Assembly (NCBI GenBank): GCA_900541665.1 | Contig: UQKV01000018.1 | Coordinates: forward strand, 1 to 40,898 | Reading direction: 5' to 3' | DNA length: 40,898 nt | Origin: an uncultured Collinsella sp. | GTDB taxonomy: Bacteria; Actinomycetota; Coriobacteriia; Coriobacteriales; Coriobacteriaceae | Shown here: positions 23,211 through 30,741 of the stretch, one piece after another | How positions within the stretch are numbered: the first letter of the stretch is position 1 | Layout of the letters: every line of letters starts with the position of its first letter | Notes under the pieces: model-generated | Told to the model about the DNA's origin: nothing | The model's input: only the letters and a program-made list of their open reading frames with translations | Databases searched by the model: none | Program-made: the position numbers and the translations under genes

Positions 23211-25384
23211 CCTCCGCTGACCTCCTTAAAGATATGTCGATAACGCATGACGACCGCGTCGCGCAAGGGACGCGTCGCCACAGAGTCAAGGTTGCAAGCA
23301 TACCGCAAGAGCTCGAGCGCGTCCAAATGGGCCCATTCGATAAGGTCCTCATCGGCGTCCAGGTCCACAAAGCGCAAGGTAACGCCGCCGTGCTGGCGGT
23401 ACCCCAGGATTTCGCCCTCGTGGCGCAAACGCAGGTCCATTTGGGCGAGCGTAAAGCCGTCCGAGGTCTTTTCGAGCGACTGGAGACGGTCTTGCGCCGC
23501 CGATGCGCCGCCGTTGCCCTTGGAATGCGTCATGACCAGGCAGGTGCCCGACACGCTGCCGCGGCCCACGCGACCGCGCAGCTGGTGCAGGGCCGCCAAG
23601 CCAAAGCGCTCACCGTTCTCGATGACCATGACGGTGGCGTTGGGCACGTCGACACCCACCTCGACCACCGTGGTCGAGACGAGCACGTCGATCTCACCGC
23701 GCTTGAAGGCATCAATCACGCGGTCCTTCTCCCCCGCCGGCATGCGGCCGTGAAGGCGCTCGATGGTAAGTCCCGGCAGCGCCAGGCGCAGACGGTCGAG
23801 CTCGGTTGCCGTATCGTGCAGCGGCACAGGCACGGTCACGCGGCCCTCGTCGTCGCGGGCGATACCGGGCACGTCTTCCAGCTCATCGGCCGAGTCGCTC
23901 GGCTCCACGAGGGGACAGATCACGTAAGCCTGTTGGCCCTTTTCATGTGCCTCGCGGATGGCGCCGTAGGCCAGGTCGCGGCTCGACTCGGTGAGCACGC
24001 GCGTCGTAACGCCCGCCCCCGGAACAGGCCGATGGCGGATGATGCTCGTGTCCAGGTCGCCGTAGACCGAAAGCGCCAACGTGCGCGGGATCGGCGTGGC
24101 CGTCATAACGAGCAGGTCGGCACCCGGCCCCTTGGCACGCAGGGCATTGCGCTGGCCCACACCAAAGCGGTGCTGCTCGTCGATGACGACAAGCGACAGA
24201 TGCTTAAAAGTCACGTTGTCCGAAAGGACCGCGTGGGTTCCAAAGAGCACGTCGAGCTCGCCCGATTCCAGCTGCGCATGGATCTGATCGCGCTCGGCCG
24301 CCGGCGTGGCACCCGTCAGGAGCGCCCAGGACATGCCAGCCTGCGAGAGCAAGGGGCCGGTCTTATCGGCATATTGGCGCGCCAGCACGCCCGTAGGCGC
24401 CATAACGCAGGACTGAGTACCCGAATCGGCCGAGACAGCCAGCGCGCAGGCGGCGACGGCCGTCTTGCCGGTACCGACGTCGCCCAGCAGCAGGCGGTTC
24501 ATCACGCGCCCGCCATCGCACATGTCGTGCAGGATGTCTTGGAATGCGGCCTCCTGCTCGTCACTCAGCGAAAACGGCAGGGCTTCCTTGAGCGCTGCCA
24601 GGTGCTCGCCCGCGGCATGGGCGTAGGGAGCGACTTCGACCAGGCCGCCGTCGTTGCGCAGGCGCAGCGCCAGCTGAAGGCAGAGGCACTCCTCGTAGGC
24701 AAGGCGACGACGCGCGATATCGCGCTCGGCCATGCTCGATGGAAAGTGAATTGAGCGCAGCGCACGAGCATTGCTCATCAGGCGGCGCTTGCCGCGCAAG
24801 CGTGCGGGAATCGGATCGAAGGGATTGCCGACGACCTCGAGCGCGCCGCTTACGATGCGGCGCATCCACGCCTGGCTCACGCCATCGCTCACATAGTGGA
24901 CCGGAAGGATAGTGCCCGCGGCGCGCCCGCCCTCGAGCTTTTCGAAATGCGGAGAGGCCATCTGCTTAAAGCCGTAGGCAAACTCGACCTTACCCATCAC
25001 GGCCAAGCGGTCTCCCTGCTTGAACTGCTGGGCAATCCAGGGCTGACGGAAAAAGGCGACTTGCAGCACCCCCGTCTCGTCCACCAGCGAGACCTCGGTC
25101 ACCTGCATACGCGGGCGAGGCTGCTTTTGGACGATACGATCGACCGTGGCGACAATCGTGCACACGGTACCGATGGGTGCCATCTCGATGGACCAGGAGC
25201 GCGTAAAGTCCAGGTATCGATGAGGGATATGGAGAAGGAGGTCCCCCACCGTCCGAATTCCCAGACGGCGAAGGGCCTCCTCACGTTTACCCGAAACATA
25301 TTTAAGTCGCGCGATATCCTCGTCGAGCGCATTGCTCTGGGCAAAGCGCTCCGAGACGCGCGGCACGGAGCACAGCTCGGACAT
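23207..25384 (-). CDS. recG: ATP-dependent DNA helicase RecG
   Basis: Branched-DNA helicase for rescue of stalled forks and processing of recombination junctions. 725 aa. Order: an N-terminal wedge/OB domain (about 1-240), helicase motif I GDVGTGKT (about 301-308), motif II box DEQH (about 400), TATPIPRTLALS, then the C-terminal helicase domain with HGRMPAGEKDRVIDAFKRGEIDVLVSTTVVEVGVDVPNA and QLRGRVGRG. The ATG at 25382-25384 has a weak AGTAGG site; the FakA-like gene ends 10 nt upstream. The recG-rsmD-coaD order is widespread in Gram-positive bacteria. Confidence 0.97.
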   Translation of the reverse strand: MSELCSVPRVSERFAQSNALDEDIARLKYVSGKREEALRRLGIRTVGDLLLHIPHRYLDFTRSWSIEMAPIGTVCTIVATVDRIVQKQPRPRMQVTEVSLVDETGVLQVAFFRQPWIAQQFKQGDRLAVMGKVEFAYGFKQMASPHFEKLEGGRAAGTILPVHYVSDGVSQAWMRRIVSGALEVVGNPFDPIPARLRGKRRLMSNARALRSIHFPSSMAERDIARRRLAYEECLCLQLALRLRNDGGLVEVAPYAHAAGEHLAALKEALPFSLSDEQEAAFQDILHDMCDGGRVMNRLLLGDVGTGKTAVAACALAVSADSGTQSCVMAPTGVLARQYADKTGPLLSQAGMSWALLTGATPAAERDQIHAQLESGELDVLFGTHAVLSDNVTFKHLSLVVIDEQHRFGVGQRNALRAKGPGADLLVMTATPIPRTLALSVYGDLDTSIIRHRPVPGAGVTTRVLTESSRDLAYGAIREAHEKGQQAYVICPLVEPSDSADELEDVPGIARDDEGRVTVPVPLHDTATELDRLRLALPGLTIERLHGRMPAGEKDRVIDAFKRGEIDVLVSTTVVEVGVDVPNATVMVIENGERFGLAALHQLRGRVGRGSVSGTCLVMTHSKGNGGASAAQDRLQSLEKTSDGFTLAQMDLRLRHEGEILGYRQHGGVTLRFVDLDADEDLIEWAHLDALELLRYACNLDSVATRPLRDAVVMRYRHIFKEVSGG

Positions 25385-25394
25385 GGGCAGATGC

Positions 25395-27056
25395 CTACTC
25401 GATCGAGAAGATCACGGGATAGAGCGGCTGCTCGCCACGATGGGCATCGATCTCCAGGTCGGGCTGAGCCTCCTCGATAGCGTCGACGATCTCCTGAAAG
25501 GCCTCATCGGACAGCTCCTCGCCGGCAAGAATCGTCAGCGCGTCGCCCTCCTCTTCCTCCTGCATGCGGTTGATGCAGTCGAGCGTGACCTGCTTCACGT
25601 CGGAGCCGACCACGTCGATGGAGCCGGCGATGATACCCATGACGTCACCGGAGTGAATCGGAGAGCCGTCGGAGGCGCTGGAATCGCGCACGGCACGGGT
25701 GACTTCGCCATCGCGAACCTCGCTGATGGCGTCGACCATGGCGGCAACAGCGTCCTCAAGCTCGGAATCGGGCAGGACCGCAAACAGCGCGGAGAACGCC
25801 TGCGGGACGGTCTTGGTGGGAACGACGGCGACCTTCTTGTCGGTGCAGGCAGAAGCTGCGGCCTCGGCGGCCATGCGAATGTTGCCGTTATTGGGAAGGA
25901 TGATGACCGAGGTCGCGTTGACCTGGTCGACGGCACCCAGCAGGTCGGCAGTCGAGGGGTTCATGGTCTGGCCACCCGAGACGATCACGTCAACGCCAAG
26001 GGACTTGAGGATGTCGGCCTCGCCGGAACCGGCGGCAACGGCGACAAAGCCCAGCGCCTTGGCGGGCTCGGCGGCCTTTTCCTGGTCCTCGTGAATCTTA
26101 GCGGTACGGTCGTGGGCCTCCATCTCCATGTTGTGGATAAAGACCTCATAGATCTGACCGAGCTGCAGCATGTGCTCGAGCACCAGGTTGGGGGTGTTGG
26201 AGTGCACGTGGATCTTATAGTCGGGGTAGGCACCCACGAGCAGCTCACAGTCGCCCATGGAGCCCAGGAACTTAAGGCACTCGTCCTCGTCAAAAGGAGC
26301 GTCGGCCTTAAAGAGGAACTCGTTGCAGTAGCGGAACTCCGAGCCCTCCCAGTCGTCGTTGGCCTCGATCTCAACGCGACCAAGGGCCGCGTCGCGGGCA
26401 GAGCCGGCGGAATCAAACGTGGCGGAGAAATCCTCGACTACGGTGCTGCGGCCAAGAGCGGCGGCAACAAAGTTCTCCAAGAAGATGGCAAAGCCAAAGG
26501 CGCCGGAGTCGACTACTCCGTTCTCCTTCAGAACGGGCAGCAAATCGGGCGTGCGGGCGACGGACTGGTAGGCCTCGACGACGATAGCATCGAGCGCGTC
26601 CTCGGCCGAGAACTTCTTCTTTTCGCACTCGTCGGCCTTGGTCGAGACATCACGCAGCACCGTGAGAATCGTGCCCTCGATGGGCTTGCGGACGGCCTGA
26701 AAGGCGACCTTGACGGCGCGACGGAAGGCGAAGGCGATGTTGGCAGACGTGATGGGCTCATCGGCAGAGACGAGGCCCTCGGCCACGCCGCGCAGGATCT
26801 GCGAGGTGATGACGCCGGAGTTGCCGCGGGCACCCATCAGGGAGCCGTGAGTGATGGCGCCGGCGATGGCCTCCATGTCGGCATCGGCGGGAAGGGTGGA
26901 AAGCTCCTTGGTCACCGAGGCGAGTGTGAGCGACATGTTGGTGCCGGTGTCGCCATCGGGTACGGGGAAGACGTTGAGCTTGTTGATCTCCTCGGCCTTG
27001 TCGGAAACGGCAGCCGCAGCGATCGGAAAACAGGTGCGAATGGTCTTTGCAATCAT
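25395..27056 (-). CDS. DAK2 domain fatty acid kinase-like protein (FakA/YloV)
   Basis: 553 aa. The N-terminal DAK2/DhaL-type ADP-binding domain (1-200) has the Mg-ATP aspartates in NVFPVPDGDTGTNMS and the phosphate-binding GSLMGARGNSGVITSQILRG. The middle and C-terminal parts match the FakA/YloV family (ATSVIILPNNGNIRMAAEAA, EDAVAAMVDAI). In Firmicutes the FakA-FakB pair phosphorylates exogenous fatty acids; no FakB (DegV) gene is in this window. The ATG follows a GGAGA site. It is preceded by the Asp23/Gls24 gene, the conserved yloU-yloV pair. A fatty-acid kinase role is inferred from family and context. Confidence 0.92.
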   Translation of the reverse strand: MIAKTIRTCFPIAAAAVSDKAEEINKLNVFPVPDGDTGTNMSLTLASVTKELSTLPADADMEAIAGAITHGSLMGARGNSGVITSQILRGVAEGLVSADEPITSANIAFAFRRAVKVAFQAVRKPIEGTILTVLRDVSTKADECEKKKFSAEDALDAIVVEAYQSVARTPDLLPVLKENGVVDSGAFGFAIFLENFVAAALGRSTVVEDFSATFDSAGSARDAALGRVEIEANDDWEGSEFRYCNEFLFKADAPFDEDECLKFLGSMGDCELLVGAYPDYKIHVHSNTPNLVLEHMLQLGQIYEVFIHNMEMEAHDRTAKIHEDQEKAAEPAKALGFVAVAAGSGEADILKSLGVDVIVSGGQTMNPSTADLLGAVDQVNATSVIILPNNGNIRMAAEAAASACTDKKVAVVPTKTVPQAFSALFAVLPDSELEDAVAAMVDAISEVRDGEVTRAVRDSSASDGSPIHSGDVMGIIAGSIDVVGSDVKQVTLDCINRMQEEEEGDALTILAGEELSDEAFQEIVDAIEEAQPDLEIDAHRGEQPLYPVIFSIE

Positions 27057-27083
27057 GGGTATTTTAATCTCCGTTTTCGGATG

Positions 27084-27440
27084 CTAGTTCAGACGGCTCT
27101 TGAGCGCGTCGATATGGATGCCGATCTTAAGGCTGGCGGGATCGATCTGGGCGATCTCCTGCAGGGTAAAGGCAACGGAGCTCGAAAGATTGTGGCAGAC
27201 GGACTTCATGTTGACGCCGTTCTCGAGCACGACGTGAAGATCGACCGTAAGGCCGTTCTCGTCGGCGGAGACAAGCACGCCCTTGCGGAGGCGCTGACCG
27301 GCAAGCAGGCGCACGCTCTCGGCGCCCTGGAGCTGTTCGGCCATACCGACGACGCCATAGCACGTCATCGCGGCATAACCGGCAATATCGGCAATAACGT
27401 CGTTCGAGACGCTCAGGCTGCCGTTAATGGTCTCAGACAC
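27084..27440 (-). CDS. Asp23/Gls24 family envelope stress response protein
   Basis: 118 aa, YloU-like. Seen: SVSNDVIADIAGYAAMTCYGVVGMAEQ, VLVSADENGLTVDLHVVLENG, and SSVAFTLQEI. These proteins lie near the membrane and are linked to cell-envelope stress; the molecular role is not settled. The start is GTG 27438-27440, because AAGGAG is 6 nt upstream; a longer reading has no site. It is directly upstream of the FakA-like gene, with a 27-nt gap. Confidence 0.92.
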   Translation of the reverse strand: MSETINGSLSVSNDVIADIAGYAAMTCYGVVGMAEQLQGAESVRLLAGQRLRKGVLVSADENGLTVDLHVVLENGVNMKSVCHNLSSSVAFTLQEIAQIDPASLKIGIHIDALKSRLN

Positions 27441-27596
27441 AAGAATCTCCTTATCTGGTGCTCGCGGCACCATGTCGTGGGAGCAATCATCGTAATATTC
27501 TACAACGAGCGCGCCATGTTGAGGTGGTGGGTCACGGGATTACATCCTCGACACGAAATGTTGATATGGCAACGTTCGCGCCGGACTATCGCGGCA

Positions 27597-27628
27597 AGAA
27601 AAAAACCCGCCGCATAAGCGACGGGTTT
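27597..27628 (-). terminator. Terminator of tRNA-Asn
   Basis: The stem AAACCCG.CGC/GCG.CGGGTTT (27603-27613 with 27618-27628, one G-U pair) is followed on the minus strand by a run of T. It lies 8 nt past the tRNA 3' end. Confidence 0.9.
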
Positions 27629-27635
27629 TACAACC

Positions 27636-27710
27636 TGGCTCCCCGGGTAGGACTCGAACCTACAACAGCGCGGTTAACAGCCGCGTGCTCTACCATTGAG
27701 CTACCGAGGA
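27636..27710 (-). tRNA. tRNA-Asn(GTT)
   Basis: A 75-nt cloverleaf read on the minus strand. The acceptor TCCTCGG pairs with CCGGGGA (one T-G), the discriminator is G, and CCA is encoded. D-arm GCTC/GAGC, anticodon stem CGCGG/CCGCG with anticodon GTT at 27676-27678, T-arm GTAGG/CCTAC with TTCGAGT. It has its own promoter and terminator. Confidence 0.98.
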
Positions 27711-27740
27711 ATAGGTGCGTGCTCTCAAGCAACGAAGTTT

Positions 27741-27768
27741 ATTATACGGACGAATCAGCCCAGGGCAA
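27741..27768 (-). promoter_or_regulatory. Promoter of tRNA-Asn
   Basis: Minus strand TTGCCC (27763-27768), a 16-nt spacer and a perfect TATAAT (27741-27746). Transcription should start near 27735, about 25 nt before the mature 5' end of the tRNA. The IS110 element inserted about 45 bp upstream of the -35 box. Confidence 0.8.
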
Positions 27769-27849
27769 GAACTTTTTTGAGAATTTTTCCAACCTAGTCA
27801 TTCAAGAACGTCCATTACAGTCGAAATTGTCAGCCTGGGACCATCTCGG

Positions 27850-28027
27850 GCTACGATTGAGGCGCGCCCAGAACGGGCCGCCGACCGGGCGCCCGCGCAC
27901 GGCCGAACGTCCCTGCCCCCGAGAGGGCCCGTTGGGTGCTGCCGGCGCGGGGCGCGCCGCCCCCGACGGCTGATAGGAAAGTGCCGGGCAGGTGCCGCGG
28001 CTGGTAATGTGAGTGCCGAGGGGGAGG
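27850..28027 (+). ncRNA. Bridge RNA of the IS110 element
   Basis: Two guide loops can be read directly. Target loop: the outer stem CCGCGC(A)CGGC (27893-27903) pairs with GCCGGCGCGG (27941-27950), and an apical hairpin GCCC/GGGC spans 27915-27928. The 5' guide GAACGTC (27905-27911) equals the left flank 27806-27812; the 3' guide CGTTGGGTG (27930-27938) is the exact complement of CACCCAACG (29224-29232). Donor loop: the outer stem CCCC(GA)CGGC (27961-27970) pairs with GCCG(A)GGGG (28015-28023), and an apical hairpin spans about 27983-28001. The 5' guide ATAGGAA (27973-27979) equals the right end 29217-29223; the 3' guide GTAATG (28004-28009) complements CATTAC at the left end (27813-27818). 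This is the architecture known for IS621-type bridge RNAs. The 5' boundary is approximate. Confidence 0.85.
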
Positions 28028-28062
28028 CCATCCGGTCGAACGACTACCGGAAGGATACCACC

Positions 28063-29196
28063 GTGAAAGCGCCATCCACCAGACCCGCGGCCGTGCTCGG
28101 CCTGGACGTCGGCAAGTCGTCGCACTGGGCCTGCCTGATCGACCGCGACGGGGAGGTGCTGGCCAGCGCCCCCGTCCGCAACAGGGAGGCCGAGCTCGAC
28201 GCGCTGTTCGCCTCCGCGCCCGCCGGCACGCTCGTCGTCGTCGACCAGTTCCGCAACATAGGGTCCCTCGCCGTGAGGCGGGCCCGCGCCGCGGGGCTCG
28301 GGGTCGCCTACCTGCCCGGGCTCGCCGCCAGCCGCGCCGCGGGCCTGTTCGCCGGCGAGGCCAAGACCGACGAGCGCGACGCCGCGGTGATCGCGCGGAC
28401 CGCCCTGGGCGTGCCGGACTCCCTGTCGGGGGTCCCGGGCCGCGGCGAGGCCCTCGAGGCCGCCCGCGCCCTCTCGTCGCAGCGCGACCACGTCGTCGCC
28501 TGCGCGACCAGGGACAAGAACCGCCTGCGCGCGGTGCTGCTCGAGTCCTGCCCGGCCCTCGAGGCCGCGGTCGACCTGTCGGACCGGCGGTGGCTGGAGC
28601 TGCTCGCCGGGTTCGGCGGGGCGTGGGGGATCGCCCGCTCCGGGGCCGAGGGCCCGCGGGCCGAGGCCGCCGGGGAGGCCGCGGCCGCCTCCACCGCGCC
28701 CCCGCCGGCGCTCGTCGAGGCCGAGAACAGGCAGGTCAGGTTCCTGGCCGCCCGAATATCGGAGGCCCTCGACGAGGCCGGGGCCCTCGAGGCCGAGACG
28801 GCGGCGCTGCTCGAGGGCGACGAGACCTACGCGTGCCTGCTCACCGTGCCCGGCATCGGCCCGAGGACCGCGGCGCAGCTCGCGGTGTCGGTCGACATCG
28901 GGAGGTTCCCGGACCACGACCACCTGGCCTCGTACTGCGGCATAGCCCCGAGGGTGAGGAGCTCCGGCACGTCGGTGAGGTCGGTCAGGGCGTCCAGGCG
29001 CGGCGACGCGAGGCTCAAGTCCCTGCTGATCTTCTCGTGCAACAGCCTGGTGAGGTCCTCGGGGCGCTACGGCGAGTACTACCGGGCCTGCAGGGCACGG
29101 GGCATGGGGCACGGGCGGGCGCTCAAGGCCGTCGCGAGGAAGCGGCTCAGGGCGATATACGCCGTGATGCGCGACCGGGTGCCCTACCGGGAGTAG
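28063..29196 (+). CDS. IS110-family transposase (DEDD recombinase)
   Basis: 377 aa. The N-terminal RuvC-like DEDD domain begins GLDVGKSSHWACLIDRDGE, continues through VVVDQFRNIG, and carries KTDERDAAVIAR. The C-terminal Transposase_20 domain has the helix-hairpin-helix VPGIGPRTAAQLA followed by ASYCGIAPRVRSSGTS, whose serine is the expected nucleophile. It acts with a bridge RNA to join the target to the circular donor junction. The GTG start at 28063 follows GGAAGGA. An earlier in-frame GTG (28009) lies inside the donor loop of the bridge RNA and is rejected. Third positions are almost all G or C, unlike neighbouring genes. The frame is intact, so the element may be active. Confidence 0.93.
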   Translation: MKAPSTRPAAVLGLDVGKSSHWACLIDRDGEVLASAPVRNREAELDALFASAPAGTLVVVDQFRNIGSLAVRRARAAGLGVAYLPGLAASRAAGLFAGEAKTDERDAAVIARTALGVPDSLSGVPGRGEALEAARALSSQRDHVVACATRDKNRLRAVLLESCPALEAAVDLSDRRWLELLAGFGGAWGIARSGAEGPRAEAAGEAAAASTAPPPALVEAENRQVRFLAARISEALDEAGALEAETAALLEGDETYACLLTVPGIGPRTAAQLAVSVDIGRFPDHDHLASYCGIAPRVRSSGTSVRSVRASRRGDARLKSLLIFSCNSLVRSSGRYGEYYRACRARGMGHGRALKAVARKRLRAIYAVMRDRVPYRE

Positions 29197-29243
29197 CCCC
29201 GACGGTTGACAAAACTATAGGAACACCCAACGACTACATGAAA

Positions 29244-29272
29244 GCGCCCTCAAGCGGATGTGCTTGAGGGCG
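29244..29272 (-). terminator. Terminator of rpoD
   Basis: An 11-bp perfect stem CGCCCTCAAGC/GCTTGAGGGCG (29245-29255 with 29262-29272), loop GGATGT, followed on the minus strand by CTTTCATG. The short T-run makes it of moderate strength. Confidence 0.75.
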
Positions 29273-29284
29273 ATTCTTGCTTGA

Positions 29285-30631
29285 CTAGCTTTCGATGTAG
29301 TCTTTGAGCTTGCTGGAGCGGCTGGGATGGCGGAGTTTGGCCAGGGTCTTGGACTCGATCTGGCGGATGCGCTCACGCGTGACGCCAAACTCGCGGCCGA
29401 CTTCCTCGAGCGTGCGAGGATGTCCGTCGACAAGGCCAAAGCGCAGCTCGATAACCTTGCGCTCACGATCGGCAAGCGAGTCGAGCACCTGGGTGAGCTG
29501 CTCCTGCAGCATGGAGAAGCTGGCAGCATCGGGCGGGACGATAGCCCGGGAGTCCTCGATGAAGTCGCCCAGCTGAGAATCCTCTTCCTCGCCGATAGGG
29601 GTCTCGAGCGACACGGGCTCCTGCGAAATCTTCTGGATCTCGCGGACGCGGTCGGCGCTCATGTCCATCTCGGCACCGATCTCCTCGGGGGTCGGGTCGC
29701 GACCCAGGTCCTGGAGAAGCTGGCGCTGCACGCGGACGAGCTTGTTGATGGTCTCGACCATGTGCACGGGAATACGGATGGTACGGGCCTGGTCGGCGAT
29801 AGCACGCGTGATGGCCTGACGGATCCACCACGTGGCATACGTGGAGAACTTAAAGCCCTTCTGGTAGTCGAACTTCTCGACGGCGCGGATCAGACCGAGG
29901 TTGCCCTCCTGGATCAGGTCCAGGAACAGCATGCCGCGACCGACATAGCGCTTGGCGATGGAGACGACCAGGCGCAGGTTGGCGCTGATGAGCGCCTGCT
30001 TAGCCTCGAGACCGACGTTCTCGATACGGATCAGGCGACGCATCTCGGCGCGAGTAAGCTCGATTTCGCCCGCCTCGGCGGCCTCGAGCTTCTCGGTGGC
30101 ATCGAGACCGGCCTCGATCTTCATGGCCAGATCGACCTCTTCGGAGGCGGTCAGCAGGTCGACCTTGCCGATCTCCTTGAGGTACATACGGACCGGGTCG
30201 CCGGTCAGCATCACCGTGGAGGCATCGATGCCACGCACGCGCGAACGCGAACGGGACGTGCGCACGGTGCGTTTCTTCTTGCTCTTGGAAGAGCCCATCT
30301 CGGCATCGGCCTGACGGGCCATCTTAAGCTCGTGATCGTCGAGCGAGCCGGTATCGTGCTCGTCGTCATCGAAATCGTCGGTATCGCTATCGTTATCGTC
30401 ATCGTCGACGTCCATGGGGGCGTCGTCGTTACCGCTCGCGGAGATAATCTGGATGCCGCTGTTGCGCAGCGCGGAATACACCGCGGTGAGCTGCTCGTCA
30501 GAAACATCGATATCCTTCAGGGCGACCTGAATCTCGTCCTCGGTTACCGAAGTCCTGTTTGAGCCGTTGCCCATAAGCTTTGCAACGTAGGATTCCAGCC
30601 CAGTACCCGTGCTCTCAGTCTTTTTTGGCAC
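29285..30631 (-). CDS. rpoD: Primary RNA polymerase sigma factor RpoD
   Basis: Housekeeping sigma-70. About 448 aa from GTG 30629-30631, which follows AGGGAG; an ATG five codons upstream has a poorer site. Order: a short region-1.1-like N-terminus, a very acidic stretch (DVDDDDNDSDTDDFDDDEHD), a basic stretch (KSKKKRTVRTSRSRSRVRG), region 1.2 (DPVRMYLKEIGKVDLLTASEE), region 2 (LRLVVSIAKRYVGRG...EGNLGLIRAVEKFD...FSTYATWWIRQAI), region 3, and region 4.2 (RTLEEVGREFGVTRERIRQIE). The acid-then-basic insert is typical of actinobacterial RpoD-like proteins. It lies directly downstream of dnaG with a 95-nt gap. Confidence 0.97.
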   Translation of the reverse strand: MPKKTESTGTGLESYVAKLMGNGSNRTSVTEDEIQVALKDIDVSDEQLTAVYSALRNSGIQIISASGNDDAPMDVDDDDNDSDTDDFDDDEHDTGSLDDHELKMARQADAEMGSSKSKKKRTVRTSRSRSRVRGIDASTVMLTGDPVRMYLKEIGKVDLLTASEEVDLAMKIEAGLDATEKLEAAEAGEIELTRAEMRRLIRIENVGLEAKQALISANLRLVVSIAKRYVGRGMLFLDLIQEGNLGLIRAVEKFDYQKGFKFSTYATWWIRQAITRAIADQARTIRIPVHMVETINKLVRVQRQLLQDLGRDPTPEEIGAEMDMSADRVREIQKISQEPVSLETPIGEEEDSQLGDFIEDSRAIVPPDAASFSMLQEQLTQVLDSLADRERKVIELRFGLVDGHPRTLEEVGREFGVTRERIRQIESKTLAKLRHPSRSSKLKDYIES

Positions 30632-30741
30632 AGATTCTCCCTTCATAGTCCACAGGACTCAATACTTTAGCACACACATTGACGTCTATACCCAAAATTC
30701 AGACTGGATATAGGCGCGAATACGCTGGTTGACCACAACAT

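Larger units (their letters stand above)
27813..29225 (+). mobile_element. IS110-family insertion sequence, complete
   Basis: About 1.41 kb. It is flanked by the dinucleotide core CA (27813-27814 and 29224-29225), and has no terminal inverted repeats, as in IS110. The left end begins TTACAGTCG. The right end finishes GACAAAACTATAGGAA. The host sequence without the element would read GAACGTC-CA-CCCAACG. It contains a bridge-RNA region, then the transposase. The base composition changes sharply at about 27850: the element is far richer in G+C than the AT-leaning host gap around it. It sits between the tRNA-Asn promoter and the rpoD terminator and disrupts neither. Confidence 0.88.

Noticed and set aside
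25332..27617. 761-codon plus-strand frame opposite the FakA-like gene
   Set aside because: Antisense shadow caused by codon bias; it also spans recG and Asp23 gene ends on the other strand.
28009..28062. Earlier GTG start for the IS110 transposase
   Set aside because: These codons lie in the 3' arm of the donor loop of the bridge RNA; the GTG at 28063 has a clear ribosome-binding site.
27802..29112. Long minus-strand frame through the IS110 element
   Set aside because: Antisense to the transposase, Gly/Arg/Pro-rich with no domain; a GC artefact.
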